A DNA stretch of 64,000 bases from an uncultured Prevotella sp. (GTDB lineage: Bacteria; Bacteroidota; Bacteroidia; Bacteroidales; Bacteroidaceae): the NCBI GenBank assembly GCA_905233245.1, contig CAJODK010000001.1:1-64000 (forward strand). The letters are read 5' to 3'. Below are positions 25,358 to 34,537 of the stretch, piece by piece; the stretch's first letter is position 1, and every line of letters begins with the position of its first letter. A program made the translations under genes and the position numbers. Below the pieces are notes generated by a model. The model was not told where the DNA came from. It did not search any database and saw only the letters and a program-made list of their open reading frames with translations.

Positions 25358-26605
25358 ATGAAAATTTCAGATTACAATTTTGCTGGTAAGAAGGCAATTG
25401 TTCGTGTAGATTTCAATGTGCCTATCCAGGATGGCAAAATCACTGACTACACTCGTATCAACGGCGCTATGCCTACTCTCAAGCTGATTCTTGAGAAGGG
25501 TGGTTCGCTTATCATCATGTCTCACATGGGCAAGCCAAAGGGCAAGGTGAAGGCAGAAATGTCACTCTCTCAGATTGTTGACGCAGTGTCTCAGGCTCTT
25601 GGTGTTCCGGTACAGTTCTGTGACGACTGTCAGAAGGCTGACGCTCAGGCTGCTGCTCTGAAGCCAGGTGAGGTGCTGATGCTTGAGAACCTCCGTTTCT
25701 ACGCTGAAGAGGAGGGCAAGCCAGTAGGTATCGACAAGGAGGATCCTGCTTACGAAGAGGCTAAGAAGGCTATGAAGGCAAGCCAGAAGGAGTTTGCCAA
25801 GAAGCTCGCTTCTTACGCTGACTGCTGGGTGATGGATGCCTTCGGTACAGCACACCGCAAGCATGCTTCTACTGCTGTCATCGCTGACTACTTTGATCAG
25901 GACAATAAGATGCTCGGTCTCCTGATGGAGAAGGAGGTTGCAGCTGTTGATAATGTGCTCAGCAATATCAAGCGTCCTTTCGTGGCTATCATGGGTGGTT
26001 CTAAGGTATCTTCCAAGATTGGCATCATCGAGAATCTTCTCGGCAAGGTTGACCGTCTCATCCTCTGCGGTGGTATGACATACACCTTCTCTAAGGCTCA
26101 TGGCGGCAACATCGGTAAGTCTATCGTAGAGCTCGACAAGCTCGACGTAGCTCTCAACGTAGAGAAGATGGCTAAGGAGAATGGCGTAGAACTCGTTCTG
26201 CCTGTTGACTGTGTTACTGGTGACGACTTCTCTAACGACGCTCATCAGACTATCGTTCCTGTAACCGATATTCCTGACGATGTAGAGGGTATGGATGCAG
26301 GTCCTAAGTCTCGTGAACTCTTTGCCAAGGCTCTTGAGGGTGCTAAGACCATTCTGTGGAACGGTCCTGCTGGTGTCTTTGAGTTCGACAACTTCTGCGC
26401 TGGTTCACGTGCTATCGGTGATGCTGTTGCTAAGGCAACTGCTGAGGGTGCTTTCTCTCTCATCGGTGGTGGTGACTCTGTAGCTTGCGTCAATAAGTTC
26501 GGTCTCGCTGACAAGGTTTCTTACATCTCTACCGGTGGTGGTGCTCTCCTTGAGGCTATCGAGGGTAAGACTCTGCCAGGTGTAGCAGCAGTACTCGGAG
26601 AGTAA
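25358..26605 (+). CDS. pgk: phosphoglycerate kinase, copy 2
   Basis: The 415-residue product has every catalytic motif of copy 1 and a near-identical C-terminus, so both should be active. The spacer between copies is made of 7-nt repeats (AGTATAA-like) that run directly into this ATG. The gene ends at a strong hairpin terminator. It has no evident promoter of its own, so it is probably read together with copy 1. Confidence 0.97.
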   Translation: MKISDYNFAGKKAIVRVDFNVPIQDGKITDYTRINGAMPTLKLILEKGGSLIIMSHMGKPKGKVKAEMSLSQIVDAVSQALGVPVQFCDDCQKADAQAAALKPGEVLMLENLRFYAEEEGKPVGIDKEDPAYEEAKKAMKASQKEFAKKLASYADCWVMDAFGTAHRKHASTAVIADYFDQDNKMLGLLMEKEVAAVDNVLSNIKRPFVAIMGGSKVSSKIGIIENLLGKVDRLILCGGMTYTFSKAHGGNIGKSIVELDKLDVALNVEKMAKENGVELVLPVDCVTGDDFSNDAHQTIVPVTDIPDDVEGMDAGPKSRELFAKALEGAKTILWNGPAGVFEFDNFCAGSRAIGDAVAKATAEGAFSLIGGGDSVACVNKFGLADKVSYISTGGGALLEAIEGKTLPGVAAVLGE

Positions 26606-26626
26606 TCTTTGAGAACTATATACAAA

Positions 26627-26658
26627 AATAATCCCCGCTCAACCGAGCGGTGATTATT
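26627..26658. terminator. bidirectional terminator between pgk and rny
   Basis: AATAATC-C-CCGCTC and GAGCGG-T-GATTATT form a long stem with a 4-nt AACC loop. A-rich and T-rich flanks on either side allow termination in both directions. It separates the convergent pgk and rny transcripts, and the rny stop lies at its edge. Confidence 0.85.
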
Positions 26659-28190
26659 TATTTCGCGTAAGCTACAGAACGCGTCTCTCTGATGACGGTT
26701 ATCTTCACCTGACCAGGATAGGTCATTTCGTTCTGTATGCGTGTTGCTATGTTGTTGGAGAGAGTTTCTATCTCTGCATCTGTTATCTTGTCTGCACCTA
26801 CGATGACGCGCAGTTCGCGGCCAGCCTGTATTGCGTAGGTCTTTGTCACGCCTGGATAAGACATTGCTATAGCCTCCAGGTCATTCAGTCTCTTGATGTA
26901 TGCCTCTACTATCTCGCGGCGTGCTCCTGGACGTGCACCAGAGATGGCATCACATACCTGTACGATAGGGGCGAGTAGGGAGGTCATCTCCATCTCGTCG
27001 TGGTGAGCGCCGATGGCATTGCATATTTCGGGCTTCTCCTTGTACTTCTCTGCTATGCGGGCACCATAGAGTGCGTGTGGCAGTTCGAGGTCCTCGTCGG
27101 GCACCTTGCCTATATCGTGCAGCAGTCCGGCTCTCTTCGCCTTCTTTGGGTTCAGTCCCAGTTCGGCAGCCATCACAGCGCAGAGGTTTGCTGTCTCTCT
27201 GGCGTGCTGCAGGAGGTTCTGGCCGTATGACGAACGGTACTTCATCTTACCCACGATGCGCACCAGTTCTGGGTGCAGTCCGTGTATGCCGAGGTCTATC
27301 GTGGTACGCTTACCGGTCTCTATCACCTCTTCGTTGAGCTGTTTCTTCACCTTTGCCACTACCTCCTCGATACGTGCTGGGTGTATTCGGCCGTCGGTCA
27401 CCAGTTGGTGCAGAGCCAGTCGGCAGGTCTCTCTCCTTATGGGGTCGAATGCAGAGATGACGATAGCCTCTGGCGTGTCATCCACCACGATTTCCACACC
27501 GCAGGCAGCTTCCAGGGCACGTATGTTTCTGCCCTCGCGGCCTATGATGCGACCTTTCACCTCATCGTTGTCTATGTGGAATACGGATACGGAGTTCTCT
27601 ACAGCCGTCTCGGTAGCTACTCTCTGTATGGTCTTGATGACTATCTTCTTTGCCTCGTTGTTGGCATTGATTTTAGCTTCGTCCATTATCTCGTTGATGT
27701 AGCTCTGTGCATCGGTCCTTGCCTCGTCCTTCAGGCTTTCCACCAGTCTTGCCTTTGCCTCGTCTGCAGAGAGTCCTGAGAGCTGTTCCAGTTTCTCTCT
27801 CTCCTTCATCTGCATCTCGGAGAGTTCCTGTTCCTTGAGTGCGAGGAGTTTCTTCTCGTTTTCTATGCGCTGCTGCTGCTGCTCTATATCCTGACGCTTG
27901 CGTGCTATGTCTTCCTGACGCTGGTTGATGGATATCTCGCGCTGCTTCAGCTTGTTCTCTGTCTGCTGTATGCGCTGGTTGCGCTGTTGCACCTCGCGCT
28001 CCAGTTCGCTCTTCTTATTGATAAACTTCTCCTTTACCTCCAGGAGTTTCTTTTCCTTTAAGACTTCGGCCGCCTTTTCGGCATTAGCCACCATCTCGTT
28101 GTATTTGCCCTTGATAACGTATCTGAATATCAAGTAGCCGATGACGCATCCTACGACAAGTCCGGCAATGGCTATTATTGCTTCTACCAT
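26658..28190 (-). CDS. rny: ribonuclease Y
   Basis: The 510-residue endoribonuclease has an N-terminal membrane anchor (about 3-25), a long coiled coil (30-190), a KH domain ([15 protein letters not shown]) and an HD domain ([12 protein letters not shown]). It should start bulk mRNA decay at the membrane. It follows zapA by 45 nt and shares the coiled-coil gene's promoter. Confidence 0.97.
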   Translation of the reverse strand: MVEAIIAIAGLVVGCVIGYLIFRYVIKGKYNEMVANAEKAAEVLKEKKLLEVKEKFINKKSELEREVQQRNQRIQQTENKLKQREISINQRQEDIARKRQDIEQQQQRIENEKKLLALKEQELSEMQMKEREKLEQLSGLSADEAKARLVESLKDEARTDAQSYINEIMDEAKINANNEAKKIVIKTIQRVATETAVENSVSVFHIDNDEVKGRIIGREGRNIRALEAACGVEIVVDDTPEAIVISAFDPIRRETCRLALHQLVTDGRIHPARIEEVVAKVKKQLNEEVIETGKRTTIDLGIHGLHPELVRIVGKMKYRSSYGQNLLQHARETANLCAVMAAELGLNPKKAKRAGLLHDIGKVPDEDLELPHALYGARIAEKYKEKPEICNAIGAHHDEMEMTSLLAPIVQVCDAISGARPGARREIVEAYIKRLNDLEAIAMSYPGVTKTYAIQAGRELRVIVGADKITDAEIETLSNNIATRIQNEMTYPGQVKITVIRETRSVAYAK

Positions 28191-28235
28191 GTTAGTTATA
28201 TATAATAATAATGTGTTGTTAATATTCCCGCCCGA

Positions 28236-28532
28236 TTACTTCAGCGCCTCAGCAATTTCTGAGGACAGTTTCTCGAGAATATCAGCAACGGGTGCCACGT
28301 CATTGCGTTTCACCTCCTTGACATATTTCAGTGCTATATCTATCATGGCAAAATACATTATCTCCTTGTCAGCCTTTTTGCCCTTGAAAGCGTTGAAATA
28401 TGCATTCAGTCTCTCGTTTATCAGTTTGCCAGCCTGACGATACAGCTCCTCCTGCTCCTTGGGAACATTAGTAGCGATGTCGGTGTCATAGATATGGAGA
28501 GTGATATGTTGTTTCTCAGTTTGTCCGTTCAT
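28236..28532 (-). CDS. zapA: cell division protein ZapA
   Basis: The 98-residue protein has the ZapA pattern: HITLHIYDTDIATNVP start, EELYRQAGKLINERL and a C-terminal helix. ZapA cross-links FtsZ filaments at the division site. It lies between a coiled-coil gene and rny. Confidence 0.85.
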   Translation of the reverse strand: MNGQTEKQHITLHIYDTDIATNVPKEQEELYRQAGKLINERLNAYFNAFKGKKADKEIMYFAMIDIALKYVKEVKRNDVAPVADILEKLSSEIAEALK

Positions 28533-28545
28533 GATTGCTGAAGGG

Positions 28546-28857
28546 TTATTTGCTTCCCTGTTCCTCGTTTCCGTTGAGGAGCATGATGCACTTATTTACG
28601 CTTCTTATCAGTTTCTGTATGCGCCTGCGTGTAGCCTCGATGTCACCGTCGGTGATGTTTATCATCTTAGCCATCATCAGTGCGTCATATTGTTTTTTCT
28701 GAGCTTCTAGTTCTTGTTTTAGTTCGGTTATCTCTGCCTCACGCTTTTTTGCTACTGCAGCGAGTTCACCATTCTCTTTCTTCAGCTCACCGTTTCTTAT
28801 GATGAGTTGTCTTACTTTGGTGGTAAATCCCTTTAGTATGTTGTCAGCGTTTTGCAT
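28546..28857 (-). CDS. coiled-coil protein upstream of zapA (ZapB-like position)
   Basis: With the ATG at 28857 this is 103 residues, mostly a coiled coil (about 8-60, rich in E, K and L). The TTG at 28869 lies in the promoter and is not used. Small coiled-coil partners of ZapA exist in other bacteria, so a division role is likely but inferred from position. Only 9 nt separate the -7 box from the ATG, so the mRNA may be leaderless or nearly so. Confidence 0.75.
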   Translation of the reverse strand: MQNADNILKGFTTKVRQLIIRNGELKKENGELAAVAKKREAEITELKQELEAQKKQYDALMMAKMINITDGDIEATRRRIQKLIRSVNKCIMLLNGNEEQGSK

Positions 28858-28866
28858 ATTTTGGTG

Positions 28867-28898
28867 CAAAGATAATATTTTTTCGCTTGACTACCAAA
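28867..28898 (-). promoter_or_regulatory. promoter of the coiled coil-zapA-rny operon
   Basis: TTTG at 28898-28895 and TATCTTTG at 28874-28867 on the minus strand are 20 nt apart, a full Bacteroidetes promoter. Confidence 0.8.
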
Positions 28899-28916
28899 TT
28901 TTTATCGAAAAAATTT

Positions 28917-29525
28917 TTACTCCTGTGGTTTCTCTTTCTTTGCCAGCATGACCAACTGATATACGAAGTCGGTAATCCACTCCTGTGAGAAAGCGAGTCT
29001 CTGATTGTACTTCCTCACTGATGCCACTGCCTTGATGGTGGCGGCGTCGCTGAAGTCGTTCTTGTTGAAGAGGTCGTTCACGGTCTTCTCCGTCATCTGG
29101 TATATCACTTTCTTGAAGAATGAGGGCAGTCTGAGCTTGAATTTCATCAGGTTACCCATTAACATCATCAAATCCTGTGTAAATCCCTGGAACTGATACA
29201 GATATGTCTGCACATCCTGCATCTTGCGACAGTTCTTTGCGATGCTCTTGTCTATCTCTCTGAAGAACTGGTCGTCATGCCCGAACATCTCCTTGAGCAT
29301 CTTTCTGCAAGCCGTCTTCTCCGCTACGCCCAGTTTGTTGCGCTCGGTGTGCACCTTGAATGTCTGTTTGAAGAGGCGCAGGTCTGGTAGCATGGCTATG
29401 TTAGTGATGCCCACCTGTGATGCTATGGCAGACTGGAAATAGACACGTATCAGCATCATGTAGTCCTGCATGCCGCTTTTCTGTGCCTTGTCCTTCTTGC
29501 CGAAAAGTTTTGTGAAAAATCCCAT
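28917..29525 (-). CDS. conserved-looking cytoplasmic protein of unknown function
   Basis: From the ATG at 29525 this is 202 residues, starting GFFTKLFGKKDK and rich in basic residues and Met, probably all-helical with no membrane segment. The upstream in-frame start at 29558 overlaps the promoter and is rejected. I do not recognise the family. It has its own promoter and ends 20-60 bp before the zapA operon promoter. Confidence 0.7.
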   Translation of the reverse strand: MGFFTKLFGKKDKAQKSGMQDYMMLIRVYFQSAIASQVGITNIAMLPDLRLFKQTFKVHTERNKLGVAEKTACRKMLKEMFGHDDQFFREIDKSIAKNCRKMQDVQTYLYQFQGFTQDLMMLMGNLMKFKLRLPSFFKKVIYQMTEKTVNDLFNKNDFSDAATIKAVASVRKYNQRLAFSQEWITDFVYQLVMLAKKEKPQE

Positions 29526-29555
29526 TGTCGTTTCGTTTATTTGATAAATTTCATG

Positions 29556-29587
29556 CAAAGTTACAAAAAATATATCGGAAATGCAAC
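29556..29587 (-). promoter_or_regulatory. promoter of the unknown gene at 28917-29525
   Basis: TAACTTTG on the minus strand at 29563-29556, with TTG 20 nt further upstream (29586-29584), fits the consensus. It is divergent from the WbaP promoter and the two -33 regions nearly touch. Confidence 0.65.
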
Positions 29588-29593
29588 TTTTTC

Positions 29594-29624
29594 TTTGCAG
29601 TTTTAAAGAAAATTGCTAACTTTG
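29594..29624 (+). promoter_or_regulatory. promoter of the exopolysaccharide genes
   Basis: TTTG at 29594-29597, 19 nt, then TAACTTTG at 29617-29624. The ATG of the transferase gene is only 7 nt after the -7 box, so transcription would begin at or just before the start codon. Confidence 0.75.
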
Positions 29625-29631
29625 CATTGTT

Positions 29632-31044
29632 ATGTCTTCATACAGCAATAAGAATACGGTAATTAAGTGGATTGTTCTGCTTATTGATGCAGCCATTGTG
29701 GCCGCATGTTTTTCGTTGTTCGCCATTCTCGTTCCCGAGAATTGTCCGCAGAGTATCGTCAATCACACCTTCATAGCCACATGCCTCTACTGGGTGGCTT
29801 ATTTCCTGTTCTCTGCGGTATTCCCGCTGGTCATCCACAATCGCATTGTCAGTTTTTCGCAGATTATCCACCGCAATTTCTCCGTGGTGATACTCTCGCA
29901 GGGCGTCTTTGCTCTCTTGTGGCACATGATGACTCGCAACAGCAATGGCGAGGTGTTCTTCAATCTCCTCTTCTGTCTCTGCCTCTGTCTTGCCATCATC
30001 GCTATACGTCTGACGGAGCGCTACGTGCTGGAGGTGTTACGTGCCAGGGGGCGCAATACCCGCAGCGTTATCTTCGTAGGCAGCGACCCAGCCAATCTGA
30101 TGGTGTATCAGGAGATTATGATGGATGCCACCACGGGCTACCGTGTCATCGGCTATTATAGCAACGATGAGATAAAGGGAGCACCGGAGAGCCTGCGCAA
30201 ACTCGGCACCCGTGCCGACCTGCAGCGCCTGATGAAGGAGGACGACCCTTCTATCATCTGCGATGAGATATACTGTTCTCTCTCTCACAAGGACGATGAG
30301 GAGATAGTCTCCATCATGCATTTCTGCAATACTCATGTCGCACGCTTCTTCTATGTGCCTCGCGTAATGCGCAACATGCAGTGGGCGCTCAAGCCGCAGA
30401 TTGTTGGCGGCAATGTCCTTTTCACCAATATCTACGAACCGCTCTCTGCTGCGGGCAACAGGATGACGAAGCGTCTCTTTGACGTCTTCTTCAGCACCAT
30501 AGCCCTCATCATCATAGCACCGTTCGTGCCCATCATAGCCCTCATCATCAAGGTGCAGAGCCCTGGCCCCATATTCTTCCGTCAGCGCCGCACGGGACTT
30601 GACGGACGTGACTTCACCTGCATCAAGTTCCGCTCCATGGAGGTCAATGACGAGGCTGACACGCGCCAGGCTACTGCTGATGACGACAGGAAATTCCCCT
30701 TCGGAGCCTTCATCCGCAAGACCAATATCGACGAACTGCCGCAGTTCTACAATGTCCTGCGCGGCGATATGAGCATCGTAGGACCACGCCCTCACATGCT
30801 CTACCACACCGAGGTCTATTCCAAGCTGCTGGAGAAGTACATGATACGCCATCTCGCCAAACCAGGCATCACGGGACTGGCACAGGTCAGCGGATTCCGC
30901 GGTGAGACCACCGAGCTCTCTCTTATGGAGGGACGTGTCAAGAAGGACATACAGTACATCGAGAACTGGTCACTCTGGCTGGACATCAAGATTTGTCTGC
31001 TGACAGCCAAGATGACGATACTATTAGACGAAAAAGCAATATAA
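29632..31044 (+). CDS. undecaprenyl-phosphate glycosylphosphotransferase (WbaP/WcaJ type)
   Basis: The 470-residue membrane enzyme begins polysaccharide repeat assembly by moving a sugar phosphate to undecaprenyl phosphate. Four N-terminal helices (15-115) and a CoA-binding-like domain (VIFVGSDPAN) precede the catalytic domain: RLFDVFFSTIAL, QRRTGLDG, CIKFRSM, KTNIDELPQFYNVLRGDMS, GPRPHM and GITGLAQVSG. It is followed by the tyrosine kinase. The sugar is unknown. Confidence 0.93.
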   Translation: MSSYSNKNTVIKWIVLLIDAAIVAACFSLFAILVPENCPQSIVNHTFIATCLYWVAYFLFSAVFPLVIHNRIVSFSQIIHRNFSVVILSQGVFALLWHMMTRNSNGEVFFNLLFCLCLCLAIIAIRLTERYVLEVLRARGRNTRSVIFVGSDPANLMVYQEIMMDATTGYRVIGYYSNDEIKGAPESLRKLGTRADLQRLMKEDDPSIICDEIYCSLSHKDDEEIVSIMHFCNTHVARFFYVPRVMRNMQWALKPQIVGGNVLFTNIYEPLSAAGNRMTKRLFDVFFSTIALIIIAPFVPIIALIIKVQSPGPIFFRQRRTGLDGRDFTCIKFRSMEVNDEADTRQATADDDRKFPFGAFIRKTNIDELPQFYNVLRGDMSIVGPRPHMLYHTEVYSKLLEKYMIRHLAKPGITGLAQVSGFRGETTELSLMEGRVKKDIQYIENWSLWLDIKICLLTAKMTILLDEKAI

Positions 31045-31053
31045 TATATAGGT

Positions 31054-33573
31054 ATGAGCGAAGAAAGCATTTACAATCAGGAAATCAATCTCGAAGAGCA
31101 GGAAGGTGACGGACTTGGTATATTCAGTCCGCAGTATCTCTACCGCACCATAATACTCAACTGGATATGGTTTGTGCTCTCTCTGGCCATAGCCCTCGGC
31201 ATAGCAGCCATATACCTGCGCTATACGCCACCCGTATATAGCGTCATGGCGAAGGTGCTCGTCAAGTCGGGCAATACAGGCAGCGGACGCAGCACAGGCC
31301 TGCTCACCGGACAGATAGTGCGCTCCGACGGCTTCGACAATGAGAAGGAGGTGCTCCGCTCCGTAGCACTCGCAGAGGATGTGGTGCGCGACCTCAAGCT
31401 CTACGTCACCTACACCCTCGAGGGCACCGTCACCGATAAGTATATCTATGGCAATCAGCCCGTCAATGTGGACCTCGACGCTGAGCACCTCAACGAGCTC
31501 GCAGGCTCCATCTCCCTCGTAGTGGAGAATGACGAGGGCAAGATTACCGTCTCAGGCACATGTCCGGGCGGCAAGATATACAGGCAGGGCTCCCTCCCTA
31601 TGACCATCAATACCAAGGCAGGCATCATCACCGTCAAGAGCAATCCTCGCGGTGTGTGGACGCCGGGCAAGGACATCATGGTCAGCATCAATAGACCTCA
31701 CGACGTGGCACGCGGATACGCAGGAGGACTGGCAGCCGTCGATTACTCCGAGGCCACCTCTATCGCCATCCTCTCACGCTCCGACATCATCCCCGAGCGC
31801 TCCATCGACTATATCCGCCAGCTCATCGTATGCTACAACCGTCAGGCCAATGAGGACAAGAACGAGATAGCACTGCGCACGGAGCAGTTCATCAATCAGC
31901 GTCTGGAGAAAATCAACAACGAACTCGGCAGCACCGAGGGAGAGATGGAGGCCTACAAGCGCAATCAGCGCATAGCAGGCACCACGTCAAATGCTGGCGC
32001 AGCACTCGCCGGTACCGACAATGAGGAGAACAACCTCGACGAGATGAACACTCAGATAATGCTCATGGAGTCGCTCAAGGACTACATGCGCATGCCCGTC
32101 AACAAGTACCAGACCCTGCCCTCCAACGTAGGTCTCACCGACGCAGCAGCCACCGCGCTCATCTCCCAGTACAACAGCCTCGCCATGACGCGCCAGCGAC
32201 TCATGCACTCAGCCTCTGAGAGTAGCCCCGCCGTCAAGACGCTCTCCGAGCAGATGGACGACCTCGAGTCATCCATCTACCGCGCTATGGAGCAGACCAG
32301 GCGCACACTGCAGATCAAGCGTCAGGCAATCATCAATCGATACAATAAGTTCAATAATAAGTTCGAAAACTCCTTCCAGCAGGAGCGCATACTTTCAGAG
32401 ATAGGACGACAGCAGTCAGTCAAGGTGTCACTGTACACCATGCTCCTCCAGAAGCGTGAGGAGAACTCCATCTCCCTCGCCGCCACCGCTGACAAGGGAC
32501 GCCTCCTCGACGACCCCATCTGCACCGGTCAGGTAGCCCCCAACCGCAATATGATATGGGGCATAGCAGCAGGCGCAGGACTCCTGACACCACTTGTCAT
32601 ACTGCTCCTCATCGAGCTCTTCCGATTCCGCATCGAGGGCCACGAAGAGGTGGCACGCCTCACGCACTGTCCTATCATCGCCGACATAGCACTCGCCAAT
32701 GAGACAGCCAAGACCAGAGCCGACATCGTGGTACATGAGAACAAGAACAATCAGATGGAAGAGATATTCCGAGGCATGCGTACCAATCTGCAGTTTATGC
32801 TCAAGGAAGGACAGAACGTCATCATGTTCACCTCCTCCACCTCTGGTGAGGGCAAGACCTTCACGGCAGCCAACCTCGCCGTCTCCTTCGCCCTGCTCGG
32901 CAAGAAGGTGATACTCATCGGTCTTGACATCCGTCGTCCGCGACTCGCCACCCTCTTCAATATCTCCACCAAGAAGGGTATCACCAGCCTCCTCATACAC
33001 GACCATCCCACCTGGGAGCAGATACAGGAGCAGATAGTGCCGTCCGAAATCAACGACAATCTCGAGCTCCTCATGGCAGGCCCTGTGCCTCCCAACCCCG
33101 CCGAGCTCGTATCCCGCTCCTCACTCGATGAGATATTCGCCATCCTCCGCGAGAAGTACGACTACATCATCGTCGATACCGCCCCTGTAGGCCTCGTTAC
33201 CGATACCCTCCAGATAGGACGCATCGCCGACGTCACCTGCGTCATCTGCCGTGCCGACTACACCGAGAAGTCCGCCTTCCGCATCATCAATGACTTCTCC
33301 ATCAACAACAAGCTGCCAGGCGTCTGCATCGCCATCAACGGTATCGACATGTCCAAGAAGAAGTACGGCTACGCATACGGCTACGGACGCTACGGCAAGT
33401 ACGGCAAGTACGCATACCGCGGCTACGGACGCTACGGCAAGTACGGCTCATACTACGGCTACAACTCCTACGGCTACGGCGGTTACGGCTCCTACGGCTA
33501 CCACTCCTACGGATACGGCAGCTACGCCAACAGCCACTACGGCAACCCCGAAGACGACTCAGTAAAGAAGTAA
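31054..33573 (+). CDS. Wzc-like polysaccharide co-polymerase/tyrosine autokinase
   Basis: The 839-residue protein has a Wzz domain with helices near 30-52 and 500-520, a periplasmic coiled coil, and a BY-kinase domain: Walker A SSTSGEGKTFTAANLA (about 592-607), Walker A' LIGLDIRRPR and Walker B YIIVDTAPVG. The last 75 residues hold about 23 tyrosines in G-Y-G and K-Y-G units, the autophosphorylation cluster, much longer than in E. coli Wzc. It controls chain length and export together with the Wza-like protein. Confidence 0.93.
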   Translation: MSEESIYNQEINLEEQEGDGLGIFSPQYLYRTIILNWIWFVLSLAIALGIAAIYLRYTPPVYSVMAKVLVKSGNTGSGRSTGLLTGQIVRSDGFDNEKEVLRSVALAEDVVRDLKLYVTYTLEGTVTDKYIYGNQPVNVDLDAEHLNELAGSISLVVENDEGKITVSGTCPGGKIYRQGSLPMTINTKAGIITVKSNPRGVWTPGKDIMVSINRPHDVARGYAGGLAAVDYSEATSIAILSRSDIIPERSIDYIRQLIVCYNRQANEDKNEIALRTEQFINQRLEKINNELGSTEGEMEAYKRNQRIAGTTSNAGAALAGTDNEENNLDEMNTQIMLMESLKDYMRMPVNKYQTLPSNVGLTDAAATALISQYNSLAMTRQRLMHSASESSPAVKTLSEQMDDLESSIYRAMEQTRRTLQIKRQAIINRYNKFNNKFENSFQQERILSEIGRQQSVKVSLYTMLLQKREENSISLAATADKGRLLDDPICTGQVAPNRNMIWGIAAGAGLLTPLVILLLIELFRFRIEGHEEVARLTHCPIIADIALANETAKTRADIVVHENKNNQMEEIFRGMRTNLQFMLKEGQNVIMFTSSTSGEGKTFTAANLAVSFALLGKKVILIGLDIRRPRLATLFNISTKKGITSLLIHDHPTWEQIQEQIVPSEINDNLELLMAGPVPPNPAELVSRSSLDEIFAILREKYDYIIVDTAPVGLVTDTLQIGRIADVTCVICRADYTEKSAFRIINDFSINNKLPGVCIAINGIDMSKKKYGYAYGYGRYGKYGKYAYRGYGRYGKYGSYYGYNSYGYGGYGSYGYHSYGYGSYANSHYGNPEDDSVKK

Positions 33574-33574
33574 T

Positions 33575-34003
33575 ATGACCATAGCAGTAGATTTTGACGG
33601 CACCATCGTAGAGCACGCCTACCCCAAGATAGGCCGCGAACAGCCCTTCGCCACCGACACCCTCCGCCAGCTCATCGCCGACCAGCACCGCCTCGTGCTC
33701 TGGACAGTCCGTGAGGGCGCCCTCCTGCAGGAAGCCATAGACTGGTGCAGGGAGAGGGGAGTGGAGTTCTATGCCATCAACCGCGACTACCCCGAGGAAG
33801 AACCCGAGAAGAACAACCACTTCTCCCGCAAGCTCAAGGTAGATATCTGGATAGACGACCGCAACATCGGCGGACTGCCCGACTGGGGCACCATCTACCG
33901 CATGATACGCGAGCACCTCACCTGGGACGACATCATCCGTGAGCAGTCACGCAGCGTCGCCACCCCCCCAGCACCCAAGAAGTCCAGTTGGTGGCCCTGG
34001 TGA
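33575..34003 (+). CDS. small HAD-like hydrolase
   Basis: The 142-residue protein starts with the HAD motif AVDFDGTIVEHAYP; the motif II region is LWTVREG and the acidic end is DIWIDDRNIGG. It is a cap-less phosphatase of a kind common in Bacteroidetes. It begins 1 nt after the kinase gene, so it is translated with it; whether it acts on a polysaccharide precursor is unknown. It ends in a basic, Trp-rich tail. Confidence 0.8.
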   Translation: MTIAVDFDGTIVEHAYPKIGREQPFATDTLRQLIADQHRLVLWTVREGALLQEAIDWCRERGVEFYAINRDYPEEEPEKNNHFSRKLKVDIWIDDRNIGGLPDWGTIYRMIREHLTWDDIIREQSRSVATPPAPKKSSWWPW

Positions 34004-34197
34004 CTTTTCCCTCGCCTAATTTGGTGGTAACGAAAAAAGTTTGTATCATATCATCAGAGTTAAGCAAAAAGCATCTGATGATTTATGATATTAACGAAAA
34101 ACTAAAAAACTACAGACTAATACATAACGAAGATGCCTTGCAATAATAGGCTGCAGAGATTGCTCTGCTGTGAGCATCACACATGAAGGGTCGGTTA
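34004..34197. other. intergenic region after the exopolysaccharide genes
   Basis: Nothing codes here convincingly. A 9-bp perfect inverted repeat (ATCATCAGA at 34050-34058, TCTGATGAT at 34074-34082) with further imperfect pairing outside could be a hairpin; no T-run follows. The rest is AT-rich with no motif I recognise. Confidence 0.5.
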
Positions 34198-34281
34198 TTG
34201 CTTAGTAATAGACTTTTATTGCTTAGCAATAGACTTTTGTTGCTATGCTTTATACTTTTGTTGCTATGTTTTACATGAAAA
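34198..34281. repeat. array of four 21-nt units with phased GCWWWG[CT] cores (array 1)
   Basis: The cores begin CTTAG at 34201 and 34222 and CTATG at 34243 and 34264, exactly 21 nt apart, each preceded by TTG. Units 1-3 share the pattern TTGC....GACTTTT or TTGC....TACTTTTG. An array with the same period and core order but different filler is at 48861-48928. On the minus strand the array is open in one frame as 7-residue repeats, which I regard as a by-product. Confidence 0.85.
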
Positions 34282-34290
34282 TCGCATTTT

Positions 34291-34355
34291 ACCCTCACTT
34301 ACTCACCTAATGGTCTCTATCCCCCGTGGTTACTGGGCTCAGTCAGGTGGGGGTA
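34291..34355 (+). repeat. dispersed palindromic repeat, copy B1
   Basis: It begins CCTCACTTACTCACC and contains TACTGGGCTCAGTCAGGTGGGGG, the same block order as copy A. Its right end is one arm of the very strong hairpin at 34342-34377. Confidence 0.65.
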
Positions 34356-34377
34356 AATCATTTTACCCCCACCTGAC
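34342..34377. repeat. perfect 16-bp inverted repeat with a 4-nt loop
   Basis: Positions 34342-34357 and 34362-34377 are exact reverse complements (arm starts GTCAGGTGGGGGTAAA, loop TCAT). It is the strongest hairpin I see in the window. No T-run follows on the plus strand, so it is not an ordinary terminator; on the minus strand a T-poor tail also follows. Confidence 0.9.
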
Positions 34378-34453
34378 CCCCACTTTCCCATCACTTGAAA
34401 AATGAAATGTATCCCAAAAGTAAAGTGGGGGAGAAGTGGGGGTAAGCAATTTC

Positions 34454-34517
34454 ACCCCCACTCGCTTTAGCCCAGTATTTATGCGGGTTGCAGACGAGCA
34501 AGTGAGTAAGTGGGGGT
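34454..34517 (-). repeat. dispersed palindromic repeat, copy B2 (reversed)
   Basis: On the minus strand this reads ACCCCCACTTACTCACTT, then GCATAAATACTGGGCT, then GCGAGTGGGGGT, aligning with copy A end to end. Its arm ACCCCCACT also pairs with AGTGGGGGT at 34435-34443. It sits just downstream of the pyrD stop codon. Confidence 0.75.
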
Positions 34518-34537
34518 ATAACGGCTCAACATCTCGC

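Noticed and set aside
34110..34298. Minus-strand frame of 62 codons with 7-residue repeats (SNKSLLL-like)
   Set aside because: It is the translation of the 21-nt DNA array and extends into the palindrome; it has no promoter and no plausible start context.
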